Shown here: positions 33,096 to 44,619 of the stretch, one piece after another | Position numbering within the stretch: position 1 is the first letter of the stretch | Layout: each line of letters begins with the position of its first letter | Source: Agriotes lineatus | Lineage: Eukaryota; Arthropoda; Insecta; Coleoptera; Elateridae | DNA length: 64,000 nucleotides | Direction: 5' to 3' | Assembly (NCBI GenBank): GCA_940337035.1 | Contig: CALNHX010003602.1 | Coordinates: 81,786 to 145,785 of the forward strand | Translations under genes and position numbers: made by a program | Notes under the pieces: generated by a model | The model's database searches: none | What the model was told of the DNA's origin: nothing | The model's input: the letters and a program-made list of their open reading frames with translations, nothing else

Positions 33096-33824
33096 TACAA
33101 GCTTGTTTAGTTGTTATTAACAAAAGACTGTCATGTCCCTTAGCAACTAGATTTTCAATTTTTATAAAGGAAATTAGAATTGATAACACGTTTAACCTTA
33201 TGGAATACAGTTTTGATGTCATGACTTTGCATCACCACTAAAACGGTCTTTTTCTGGAATAAATGTCACAACGCTTGCTCTGCTTTTAAATAACTTTTGT
33301 TTATCATGCACTGATACACTTGGAGTTCCTTTAGCATCTCACTAATTGTGTTTCTATCGGTTACCTTCCATTTTCATTGCTCTTTGCAATGCTAGCACTG
33401 TTTCGTGCTAATTTCAGCTAATTTGCCTTTTGCAAGATTATATACTCTTACTACATAACGCTCATAATCTTCCTGTACTTAACAAATCATTCTGCATTAT
33501 TTTATTCACATTATGTCTGATATTAATAAGCTCAAATCCGTCAGTTACAAATTAAATCGCATTAGCCCTTCCGAACATTTATCATATCTGAAACTCTGAA
33601 ATAACCCTTCTGAAACCTGATTTATTTCAACTTTTATCCCTCAAATCATTAGTTATTGCTGCTCACATCAAGTGCATTTATTAATGTAAAGTATTTATTA
33701 ATACAATATACTATATAATATTAATACATAATAGATACAATATTTAATTCTGTGCTCATGTCGATCTTATTCATTTAGTTAATTAGGCAATCAGAATTTC
33801 TATGGGCAGTGAACTATTACAATA
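33096..33824. other. Gene-free AT-rich stretch
   Basis: No gene or structural RNA recognised between the LTR-like block and the Tc1 element. Confidence 0.5.
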
Positions 33825-33904
33825 CAAACTCATGTGCAAAAAAAAAAACGGTCAACCTAGTATTCGATAATTAATTAACCCATTTGGTAGTATATGAGCA
33901 TATT

Positions 33905-34190
33905 TGAAGGTCCCGAGTGGTGTAGCTTGAACAAGCGTCCACGTTCGATCAGCAGAGTTAAGCAACGCTGTCTCTGGTCAGAACTTGGATGGGAGTTCCA
34001 CGGCTGCACTTCTCGGCGCCTCGTGGTACGGCTATCACGGAAAAAAGTTGGTCCCGGCGGTCATAAAAACATCATGACAGTCGTTAGTGGGGTTGGAAGT
34101 CCTCATAACTGCACAGCGACGCCTATAATTGGCCTAACGGCTGTTGGCTGAGTGCGAATTAAATAAATAAATAAAAAATAAAATATAACG
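33905..34190 (+). repeat. 5S rRNA-derived SINE, copy 1 (inserted in Tc1)
   Basis: The text CGATCAGCAGAGTTAAGCAA and then CTGGTCAGAACTTGGATGGG reproduces the internal pol III promoter region of 5S rRNA. A unique body (GGTCCCGGCGGTCATAA, GGCCTAACGGCTGTTGGCTG) and an (AAAT)n-type tail at 34,157-34,190 follow. This is the build of a SINE3-type element. The real 5S gene would not carry the body or tail. Confidence 0.85.
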
Positions 34191-34411
34191 AGTGCAAACT
34201 ATGAAATATAGCTTTTCTCTGTATTCTACTTCATTTCATCCGCCTATTTTGTTTATTGAAGCTTTTGTTTTCTTTTATTGATCTTCTATAATTTTGGGAA
34301 CAACTGCTCTCTGTTTGTCAAAACATACCAGAGTGTTTAATTTGTACAAAACTGCTCTAGTTGTTGCAGAGTTATTGTTCGTTGTCTTAGTTATTAACTT
34401 TTGAGTCAACT

Positions 34412-35394
34412 ATGCCTTTAAACCGCGAAGATTTCGCGAGCGCTGTAGCTCTTGTAGAAGATGGGTGAAGTAGGCGTTATAGAGATAAAGTGCTTGGCGT
34501 TGGCCATTCAACTATTAACAGGGTTATAAGACGTTTTACTGGTAGAAAAAGAAAGACAAATGCGATTGATGATCGTTTTATTGTACTTCACACACTACGA
34601 GACCGCCATTCCACTTCGATAGAAACGAAAAATCGACTCCGAGAGGTTCGTGGAACGGACATAAGTAAATGGACGGTTCGTCGAAGGTTAGCAGAAGTTG
34701 GATTGATTGTTCGCAGACCAGCTCAGGGCCCAAAGTTATTCCCTCATCACCGAGTAGCCAAACTACAATTTACTCGTGATCATTCAGATTAGAATTTAAG
34801 GCAATGGCACTGTTCTGTTTACGGATGAATTCCGATTCAGCCTATATGCGCCAGATGGAAGGGAACGAGTATGGTGACGAACGGGTGAGCGATTTGCGGA
34901 TTGTACTTTCACCCCAAGGGTTAGTTTTGGAGGAGGATCGGTTATGGTGTGCGCAGGAATTTCGATGGAGGCTCGTACCGAACTTGTGTTTATTGAAAGA
35001 GAATCTCTGACGGCAAAACGGTACATATTAGAAACGTTAGCAGATCATGTGATTCCATTTGCACCACTTATTGGTAACAACTTCATCTTCATGCAGAATA
35101 ATGCAAAACCCAACGTAGCAAGATGTGTTACTGAATACTTGGACTAAGGTGGAATAACTCGTATGAATTGGCCAGCATATTCACCTGATATGAATCCCAT
35201 AGAACATTTATGGGACATTCTGGGGAGACGTGTCAGAAGTCGAATAGCGGCACCAACCTCCTTAAACGAGCTCCGTGCAGCACTTTTAGAAGAATGGGAA
35301 AATATTCCACAATAGGTAATTCAGCAGCTGATTGGTTCAATGGGACGGCGTATACAAGCTTTATAAGAGCTAGAAGAGGCAACACAAGGTAGTG
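34412..35394 (+). pseudogene. Tc1-like transposase, multiple stops and frameshifts
   Basis: Starts MPLNREDFASAVALVEDG then a stop. The second DNA-binding helix part is readable (LGVGHSTINRVIRRFTGRKR and KWTVRRRLAEVGLIVRRPAQ). The first catalytic region is in another frame (FTDEFRFSLYAPDGRERVW). Later segments include GISMEARTELVFIE and FIFMQNNAKPN, where the second catalytic Asp of the usual DNARPH block is Asn. SPDMNPIEHLWD contains the end of the DDE triad. Several in-frame stops and at least three frame changes make it inactive. Confidence 0.9.
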
Positions 35395-35665
35395 AAAGAA
35401 CATCAGGGTTAGATTTTGTGATTCATAATGCTTTATTGATTTTTGTTACATTCCATTGTTTTGTAAGCGTAACTTTTAAATATTGTTATCGTTAATAATG
35501 TTAAATAAATAAACAGAAATGTCTCTATTTTGTTTACCTTGGTTCTCTATTTCTATTTAATGAATTCAAGTAAAACATTAACCTTAGATAGCGCAGAAGT
35601 AATGTATTAACGAAAATTGTAGAAAATATTAGGTGAACCGTTTTTTTTTGCATAAAAAAAGTTTA

Positions 35666-36153
35666 TAATAACTTACACTGATAAGTAAACTAAGTTTTAC
35701 ATAACTTGCATTTCCCGCGCTGCAGTTATACGAACTGGTAGATTGCAGAGACACGCAGTCTAAGAATTACACTTTCGTTGCTTTTTTAAATTTATAACAA
35801 CAATACTACGAATTACTTCGTACTGGAAAATACACGTAACTATTGAATGTAGGATTAATGTAACTGTTGCTAACTATTGCAATGAATAGACGTATTATTA
35901 TTTTTTTATATTAATTTATATTTTTGTAGTTACTCAAAACCTGCTTGTTTAAATATTAGGTACAGATTTTGTTGAATAGCTAAGTATCCTGCCCTATAGT
36001 TTAATCGTTAAATCTTTATGTCAATTATCTAGCTCGGCAAAACATGAATAACTCAAATCAGGTTTGAGACTTAACACTTGGGTAAAATAATAATATCATC
36101 AAATTGCTATTTGATCCAATGTAAACTTGGTGGAATGATATTCTCCCATTATA
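35666..36153. other. Gene-free AT-rich stretch
   Basis: No gene recognised between the Tc1 element and the second SINE copy. Confidence 0.5.
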
Positions 36154-36396
36154 GGTTCCGGGTGGTGTAGCTTGAACAAGCATCCACATTCGATCAGTAG
36201 AGTTAAGCAACGCTCTTTCTGGTCAGAACTTGGATGGGAGTTTCACGGCTGCTTCTCTCGGCGCCTCGTGGTACGGCTGCCACGGAAATAGTTGGTCCCG
36301 GATGTCATAATAACATCATGACAGTCCTTAGTGGGGTTGGAAGTAGCCATAAATGTACAGCGACGCCTATAATTGGCCTAACGGCTGTTGGCTGTT
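36154..36396 (+). repeat. 5S rRNA-derived SINE, copy 2
   Basis: Matches 33,905-34,150 along its length (CGATCAGTAGAGTTAAGCAA, GTCAGAACTTGGATGGGAGT, GCGACGCCTATAATTGGCCT). It is ~85-90% alike by eye. The A-rich tail is missing or decayed: after GGCTGTTGGCTG the text is ordinary AT-rich DNA. Confidence 0.85.
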
Positions 36397-38124
36397 ACAT
36401 AAATTATTTTTGGAAAGCTGTATTTATGCTTTGGAATAGCTCATTTGCACTTAATACAAAATAAGATAAGCAATTATGATTTATTTAATCAGATAGGTCT
36501 TATCTCTTTGTATTTATTAATTTGCATGTAAAACGAATTCTCATCCCAGGTACCTATGTATTCGTTCACGACATCAACGCAGCTGCAGAAGCTCAGCGTC
36601 TCCCGCCGAATACTATACCTGTAGAGCAACAATCTTCGAACTGCAACTACACCGCCTCAGATGTCCTCTTTCCCAGGACGTACTTCCAACTCCACCGCTG
36701 CGCTGGGCCGGGTAGTCTGGCAACAACACTACCTCCAGCTGTAAGCTTCCTTGTAAAGTTACCTTCATCGATCAAGCAACTACAGTCCACATCTTCTGCC
36801 AGCGATGACATACCTTTACAAAGGAGTCCCACCAATCGCCCACGCTAGAATTTCACCACGAACCACCTTTATTATTTATGGTTCATGTACTGGTATTAAT
36901 TTATATCTCCTAATATTACGTATAACTTAATTTCTGGGTTTTACTAAATTGAACATTTGAAAACCAGCCCCAGGCATAAAAATTTTACTTGTTGGAGAAT
37001 TTTTTAACTCCCATTACCTAGTAATTGGCATTTTATTTGTTTTACATTCACTTCGAAACGTCAACAATTTTGACACTTGTTCGCTTTTAACACATTTTAA
37101 TTATTTTTTTCAGTTCACGCTTTTAATCTTGTTTTCGGGTACCTTTTGTCTTATTTCGTATTTACTATTACATATTCTTTATGTGATCCACGTTCCTTAA
37201 ATTATACTCTATCACTATGCGTTATGTGTATATAACAATTTTAACTAACTCGTAATTAAATATATTTTAGCATGTATTAACAATATTTAGCATTAATTCA
37301 CAATAAAGGTTAACTTAATTACATTACGTCAACATCACCATCCTTATTAAATGTGACACCATCTTGTGCTAATCTATAAGCAATTATTAACTTTTATTTC
37401 CAGTCATTAGTCTTTCACATGAAATCCTGCTATAGTCAATCTTGTCCACCTAAAACAATGTAACTTTTATATTAACATATGATGTATCATTTTATTAGAT
37501 AACTTTCATTTTCTCTAACATAAACATTTTAACAAGTAAACCATAACCAATCCTGTTTTTATTTAATTTTTTTAAATAAAATGATCAGTAGAACAGAGTA
37601 GCCACCGGGTACAATACCATAGCACTATCTATTTATTTTTTTAAACAAGAAAACATATTAACTATATTCGGAACACATACTCAAAACACCTAAGCAAAAC
37701 AATATAGAGAACAAATTTAAGAATATATGCTCGGTCCTTAACGTACGTATACGTATGCCAAGCCGCGTCTCTCTAGGTAAGGCCGACTGCATTCATAATT
37801 AATAAGTCCATGTAAACACGTATTTTTAATGAATTTCTGCTTCAAGTTTGTTTTTATTTAATAGGGATTTTTAATTTAGTACGCGGTTTCTAAACAAATG
37901 TACCTGCCAGCTGGTTTAACAGCTGCTTGGATAATTCCGGTAAAAACATCTTTGCGTTCAGAACGGAGAGAATGATTTTGTGTTATTATAACAAGGCTGG
38001 ATAGGTTTTACCCTTTGCAAATGTTGGATTGCGGCAGGTACGGCAAATTATGGAAACTAATCCTATAGATTTTGTAGTGGAGTACATTAAATGTCCATAA
38101 TGTAAATTAATTAGTTCATTATCT
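36397..38124. other. Gene-free region with a C-rich block
   Basis: The C-rich block 36,540-36,850 leaves a 108-residue frame open (plus) with no recognisable motif. Its composition resembles the C-rich middle of the Gypsy LTR at 6150-6540 and could be a solo LTR fragment. The rest is AT-rich intergenic DNA. Confidence 0.4.
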
Positions 38125-38335
38125 CTTACCTTTCGGTGTGGAGGACTTACATTACGCTCCCCCGCATGCAGACATACTACACACTCAACAACCTAAACCT
38201 AACTTATAACTAACTTAACTAATGGGTTGAAACCCATAATCGCTCTTAGAAAATCCTCGGCTACTGCCATATTTGAACCCATGTTCACCTGGTTGCTAAG
38301 CAGACTGCTAAACCACTGATTCATTTTGAATTATT
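38125..38335 (-). repeat. tRNA-derived SINE
   Basis: The minus strand begins with an A-box-like TGGTTTAGCAGTC and, ~37 bp later, a B-box-like GGGTTCAAATA. A body with GTTAAGTTAGTTATAAGTTA-type text and a GC-rich end (GGGGGAGCG) follows. The layout (tRNA-like head, unrelated body) is that of a tRNA-SINE. There is one copy in the window, so family boundaries are approximate. Confidence 0.5.
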
Positions 38336-40366
38336 ATATCCATTAAGAAAAGCACTAGAAACAAAATAAATAGTTGTCTGGAGTTGTATCATCTTGATGA
38401 CTCCGTATTTTTAAACGGAGTTCTATTGGGAACAATAAATCTTGTGTGTTATTAATGGAGTCGCAACTCATAGTAATGTTTTTGTTATCTGTCTTAAGCC
38501 ATGCTCTGCATCTCTTGTGGCATCCTGTGAACTTCCATAAAGTCTTACGAGTGCGTGAGAACGTAGCGTGTATTATGCCAGAACTAAAATATTTAAAAAA
38601 ATCTGTAAAGGACTTTACTCAAAACTTCTCTAGCAGTGGACGTTGTGACACAAAATTGAGCAAAGCTGTATTTTCGATAAACATAATTATATTCCTTTAG
38701 CAAAATGGCAGTTAAGCGCAATGTTTTAATATTGCTGACATAATATTCTATCTAGAGTTACTCAGAATTAGGAGCGGATGGGACAACCGAGAAACCAAGA
38801 AATTTCCAGATGGGCACGGGTCCAGCGGCCCACTTTCTGCAAGCAAAAACAATTGCCAAGACGGCATTGTTCTGGGCTAGTTTATAGTTTTATGAGGATA
38901 CTTTCATAAAGACAATAAGTGGGCGTTGCGACACTAAATAATTTTAAAAATCGAAGGAAACTGTGGGTAAAAATATCTTCACGTTTCTAATAATACTAAA
39001 TTCAATTTTTAAATATAAAAAAATATCATTAATGCGATTTGAAGTAGTGCCTGCGAACGAGCCCGCACATTAGATTCCTTTGCTCCCCGGTGAACCACGG
39101 CTGCGCTGACTGCACCACGCCCGCGCTGGAAATTGTTGCGATCCAGGTCTATTTAACGTAACGCACTTATTCGTTGTTCCTGTTTGTCCCGTACAACAGT
39201 TGTCCTGTATTTGTTGATTCCCATTTTTGGAAAAAATAAAGCCAGCACTATGTACAAATTGGTACTTTTATGTATTCCTCACTTCAAGCAAAAATAAAGA
39301 AGATTTAATTTTTTTACGGTGCTCACCCTGTATACATTTGTATGAAATTGTACTGGTTTTATGCTAGGTACATATATAATATGTATGCAAGATATCGTCT
39401 TCCTCCTACAAATAGTTTTTGAGCTATACTGCCAACAACAGACAGACAGACAGAAAGACAAATGGAATTAAGAAAACCTTATTTTCGTCATCTAAGGATC
39501 TTCAAACGTAAAGACGAGGGAAGTAAAGAAGTAATAAAACCTGATTTCCCTCAAAAGTACGTGGGCTGAGCAAATTTTAATGTATGTGCTCTCTTCCTCG
39601 GCAACCTTTTTATTTCCATTTCTGCAGAAACAATTGGAATTCATCAGTGTAACTATCGTATTTAACCGATACAATCTATAATCAAAGATGTGAATAAAGG
39701 CGCATTAAAACTATGCAAAGATTTTCTATAATGGTAACGGTTTGACCTATTATAAAGTTGGAAAATATACATATTTAGCAGTACAGACATTATACTAACC
39801 CCATTTTCTGTCAAATATTGGAAATCATTTGTAACTAAAGGGGAGACGACTTAAGGGTATTTATTGTTTAGTAACTTTACCACAAGCCGTAATGGGTATA
39901 TTTCGGTAATTATTTAACTTTTTTATTTGACTTTTTTATTTATCACTTTATAACTTCAAATATAGGAGATGAAGGAGCGGTCAAGTACTTATTACAAATA
40001 AATACAATGCAAAAACTTCCCCATGGTGGAAAACTTTAAAGTAGGAAATGGAATTATTCATCATTTTATACAGAACAATAAACGCCAATAAAAGCGATAT
40101 TAAGTAAAATTTTCCACTTTTTTTACCATAAAGAAGTAGCCATTGCTATTTGATGTGTATGCACATGTTGAGCGACGTTTTAATTTCTGTAGAAAAACTT
40201 GATAACAGCAAATTAAATTGAATATACACGACACAACGTTCCAAAATGTTTATCGAAATTAGGCAACACACTTTACTATTCAAGAGTAGAAAGAGAAAGC
40301 TGATGCTCATAAACTAATCCTAAACTTGAGCTTGGGCTAATTAATTACATTATTCAAAATAACAGA
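38336..40366. other. Gene-free region
   Basis: No gene recognised. At 39,310-39,540 a stretch with (CAGA)n and AGGATCTTCAAACGTAAAGA resembles repeat R1 distantly. It may be a diverged relative. Confidence 0.45.
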
Positions 40367-42794
40367 TTGTCAGGGAAGATAGACGGTCGGCCTTACCTTT
40401 TGGCGAAAGTTATATTTGATATTTTGCCGGCTGTAACTATCGGCCTAATTGGGCTAACTCGCCGCGAGGGTCGCAGGGTTCCAACTATGCTGAAAAGAAC
40501 ACTATACGAAATACGAAGAGAATGGGCGCCAGGTCCTAGTCTCAGATCCAATTCCTCGTGCCGGACCTTACACAGGTCGAAGATAAAAACCAGCAAGTCA
40601 AAAATAAACAAATCAACCAATGAATAGATCACAGCTTTATTCTAAATATATTGGTACGTACTATAGTGCAACACACAAAATAACACAAGAGCAAATCAAA
40701 CACAAACAGGCAAATCATCAAACAAAATCAAACATTATACGAACAAATCGAAAGCGCAGCAGTAAACAAATAACATATACAAACCAGTACATCAACAATA
40801 AACACGTTAAAATCGGCAAAGGCACTGCATCAATACATTTCATATAAATCAATCAAAGGCTAAAAGTAGGACATCCTGGGCTATAATCTATCACGAATAA
40901 AGAAAATAAGTTGCTACCCAATTGGCAACACAAGTACAATGATTCGCACGCATACTGTGAGGCAGAGTGCTGCGAAAACTAGAGCTATGCAAGCAAAAAT
41001 GCTAACTACAACCTCAAATGTTAGCTTACAATTTAATGTGACATCAAGATTTCAAAGGCTCGAAGCCGCTGTTACGGTTGTATGATCATACAGGGCGTGG
41101 CGGTTTCTGTTTTAAACTCATCAAGTTCTTATATATGACTAATAAAAGCACGGCTTGAATTAGGCTCCTAACAAAGCTAATATAACAAATTACCAAAATT
41201 GATTTTACGAATATCCAAAGTTTGAGCATTAAACTACCGTGAGCTGTTCGCTAGTTACAACCTACACCCTAATGACATTCAAGAAACTAACCTCTGCAAT
41301 TAAGTTGTCAAATGCAGTGGCCAAAGTTGTGTAAGAGTACAGCTAGCCTAATCTAGGTAAGCTAAACTGTCTTGAAATAGTTCAACAGCATATCTGAATG
41401 TTTTGTCATGTTACAGGGCCCAGTTCAAAACGGGCTTCATCACATTTACTGCAATCCAACGGTAAGCTAAATATGCCTAATGCAAGTTACACACAAATAA
41501 TCCTACAATGCAAGTACTACTATATGAAATGCCTACAATTAGCTAAGCGGTTGTTACGCTAGTACACATATACACACCTTGTCATGGTACAAACGATTCA
41601 CACATGCTGCTTTCCAGGGCCGAACACAGGCCAACAGCTTCTCCGAAGCACCTGGTGCGCCAAGGTCATACGGAGCAGGGCCGACTTCCGACAGCATAGC
41701 GAGCGTCGCAGGGAGGGTGGCGAGTAGGCGATGCCAGTACCAAATGCCTCAATACACATAGTACCCAAAATTCCAATTAACAAAGCATTCTCAGTAGCAA
41801 ATGCAATCCATAATGCGATCCCAAATTAATGGCTAAACATACAAATTTTCCCAAATAGATTACGGCGTTCAAAAGAAGGAAACGTAGGCAAACACCATGT
41901 ACGAACCTTAAGATGTTGTGCAGCCAACTCGTTAAGCCAAGCGTGCGAAGTGTGAACGTCCCAAGAAATCCGTCTGTGACGAAACGAATGCCGGAGACAC
42001 CAATACCAATCTCCGGAACATTCCAGCAGGGGATGCGGAGCCTCTAAATCCTTCCAACTATGAAGATGGCTTCCAAAAGCCGCGAGACTAGCCCCCCATA
42101 GGAAGCAATTCCAACTTTCACAACGCAAGACTTAACAGGAAATGGCCGAAAAATGCTCCAAACCAGCCCAATTCAGCTTATCAAAGTTCCCAAAAATTGG
42201 AAAGTTGGCCAACGTAAAAACTAAAGAATGCAGAGTGCTCTGAACTGATAACAGCAGTGTAGCATTAAGTTTGAAATTAAAGGTAGATGTTAACAAAGTT
42301 GCCTATCCCAAGTAAAGTATGGTATTTTTAGGAAAATAAAGCAAATAACCAAATCTGACTAATTTATTTCAATCACTAAATAGGAAAATGTCAAAATGAG
42401 CGTAACAAATTCTTACCTGGAAAGGTGTATATTATATTTTTGCTTTCCTAGGTTCTTAATTTGCTTCAAGTAGCAGCTTTACATAGTGTGGCGAATTCAA
42501 CGAAGACAATTGTATCTATCTCTCTTGGCTATCATAAATTAGCACATTACTGATCATTCACATTTTTAAAAAACGCAACTTTGCTTTTTGGAGATACATG
42601 CAAATTTCATTTAGTGTGTATTAATTATCATCTAATTAAAAAGTGCACTATTTCTATACGTACAGTATGTAGTTTGTCATAAATATGAAGTAATGTAGTT
42701 ATACTTTAAAAGTGTCTCCTGATGTTGGTTTTATTCATTTTCATTCTCAAAAAATTTAAAAACAAGATAATAAGACAATTAACGACCGTGTATA
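40367..42794. other. Gene-free region, possibly one unrecognised retroelement end
   Basis: Contains A/C-rich DNA (40,640-41,580) and GC-richer blocks (40,390-40,600; 41,580-42,130). On the minus strand TGGCGCCCATTCTC starts at 40,531, again matching the first bases of a tRNA-Lys primer site. Frames in the block at 41,826-42,128 (minus) are open for 100 residues but show no motif. No function is proposed. Confidence 0.35.
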
Positions 42795-44390
42795 AATTGT
42801 TACGGTATCAAAACGACTTAACGACACCCACGCGAGGTGAGTTTCGCACGATTGGTTAAGTCCAGGAAAAGATGGCACGCTCGCCATGAGATTCGTTAAA
42901 ACAGGCTAAATGCCTCGGCTGAAGCGCTCAGGGAGTTGGGCGTGGTTCAAACGGTACGTCACTGGGCAAGCGTGGTATGACATATACAGGGTAAGTCAAA
43001 ATAAAAGGGGCGCCACCAAGCATGTCTTAGGGATGTACCCGAATAACCGGGCCTGGGCGGTTAGACGGGATGAGAAGTACACAGGGTACTTCGTCAGGAA
43101 GTTACTCGAGAGCTGTCAAGCTCGGGCTACAATTTCGGGACAGAAAATACTTTAATGACGATTTCGGGTACTTGTGGCCACGGCGGAGACGTCACCAGAC
43201 CTACCTGCATGCCCCAACGCTCAAGCTCCGTCGTACATCGATCTTCACACTGAGAGGCTTAATCTGAAAAGAGCATGCACAGGTCGAACACAATAAGTCC
43301 CTTAATCAAATATTCGTCTATTGGCTGACTTTACAAACGGGCAATGATCACGCCGCCGAAATTATTCTAGGCCTTAAGTTATGGCCCCAGCTGGAGGAAG
43401 CGTATCAATAATGAGCGAAGGCGACCAAGGCACTTTAAATGACAGCAAATACAGCGTCGCAAAGGTATGCGCCAAACTAGATAAATGTTTAATTTAAAAT
43501 GCCCGGGGCCAACACACATGAAATGTTTGGATCAAAATGACAGCAAGCACAGCGTCGCAAAGGTATGCGATAAATTAGTTAAATGTTTAATTAGCAAGGC
43601 ACGGGGCCAGCACACATGAAATGTTTTAATAAATGACAGCAAATACAGTGTCGCAAAGGTATGCGATAAATTAGTTAAATGTTTAATTAGCAAGGCACGG
43701 GGTCAGCACACATGAAATGTTTGAATAAATGACAGCAAATTCAGCGTCCCAAAGGCAGCCTGGCCTCAGGTCACAGTAATGGCCGCGAATGCACAAAAAC
43801 GCCAAGGCACACTCACAAGAACAAACTAGATTCGCATGAATGACAGATAATAGGTTATACAGATACCTTGTTTCGTTGACGGCCCTTGAGGGTGGCGTGC
43901 GGTCAGCTGGTGGCTTGTGTCCGTCTGTGGCACATAGGTAGAAGCGGGGGCGGTACGTGAGGGTGATAGGCAGAATTCCGCCTTACAATGGCGTCGATTG
44001 GAATGCGTCTCTCACATTAGACCGGGAACAAAAGGGAGGCCCAAACGTCTTGCAGGAATGAATCCCCGAGTTGTCGGGTTAAAGGGGAACAGCCCCTTAC
44101 TTGAAGAAACAGAACTGGGCGCTCGGAATGCCCATCACACCCACGCAACAACGGTACACACCACACCAAGCACACTCGCGCGACTTGTGTTCCTCTCAAC
44201 GACCCTGTTGGAACTCGCGTCTGCAAGCAGCCACATTACGCTACGCGTCTCCAAGCGGAGCAATAAGCAATAGCGAAGCGGAGTCTTCGCCGGCTCAAAC
44301 CAGTTTTACCCGCGTTTAAAGAACACGTGTTTTATAAAGGGTGGCCTAAAATGGCTAAAACGAGACAGCTACGCCTATATACAGGGTGTT
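42795..44390. repeat. Repeat family R2, copy B (minisatellite-bearing element)
   Basis: The first ~230 bp match copy A (16,359-16,590). It has its own tandem array at 43,437-43,760 and a GC-rich 3' part (43,880-44,330). CCTATATACAGGGTGTTCG lies at the end. The minus strand has a TATA-like run near 44,327-44,338. As for copy A, a solo LTR or non-autonomous retroelement is likely, without proof. Confidence 0.5.
43437..43760. repeat. 96-98-bp tandem repeat, about 3.3 units
   Basis: ATGACAGCAAATACAGCG-type starts recur at 43,441, 43,539, 43,635 and 43,731. Each unit contains AAAGGTATGCG, TTAAATGTTTAATT and CACACATGAAATGTTT. The period and text differ from the 81-bp array of copy A, although both units begin with ATGACAGC. 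Confidence 0.93.
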
Positions 44391-44619
44391 CGAACTCTGG
44401 GAAAGAAAAGAGGTGGTTTTTGTGAGTATTTGTGATAAGAAATTAAAAATGCTGGCATCAGATTTGAAATACAGGCAGGCTGTACTGAAAGCTTAAATGA
44501 TCAACTTGATTGCTGAAGGCTGCAAAATGGCTTAACAAAATATAAAAAACCAGTTATCAGTATTTATCCTTATTATGTTAAAATTATTGATAGATACACT
44601 TTCAATTAAATTATACTAT
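44391..44619. other. Short gene-free spacer
   Basis: Lies between repeat R2 copy B and the Mutator/YqaJ pseudogene. Nothing recognised. Confidence 0.5.

Larger units (their letters stand above)
33825..35665 (+). mobile_element. Tc1-like DNA transposon, inactive
   Basis: Inverted ends: left CAAACTCATGTGCAAAAAAA then CGGTCAACCTAGTATT (about 33,825-33,866); right the inverse around 35,624-35,665 (AATATTAGGTGAACCG then a T-run and GCATAAAA). TA borders both. It contains a Tc1-type transposase pseudogene and, between the left TIR and the gene, a 5S-derived SINE. At ~1.84 kb including the ~0.28-kb SINE, the size fits a Tc1 element. Confidence 0.82.

Noticed and set aside
36522..36848. 108-residue plus-strand frame in a C-rich block
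   Set aside because: No motif; the open frame follows from low AT content. More likely part of an LTR.
38395..38425. Terminator-like hairpin ACTCCG...CGGAGT
   Set aside because: Intrinsic terminators have no meaning for nuclear pol II genes; isolated short palindrome.
40521..40531. TGGCGCC words at 16,580, 25,545, 33,078, 40,531 and 43,014 as a set of primer sites
   Set aside because: Only the first 7-8 bases match tRNA-Lys, and the following text differs at each site. Kept only as weak hints; the sole firm site is 15,186.
41826..42128. 100-residue minus-strand frame rich in Trp, His and Cys
   Set aside because: No recognisable domain, no splice or promoter context; opposite-strand frames in the same GC-rich block are also open.
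43998..44319. Overlapping frames on both strands near the end of repeat R2 copy B
   Set aside because: High GC leaves several frames open at once; none has a motif.
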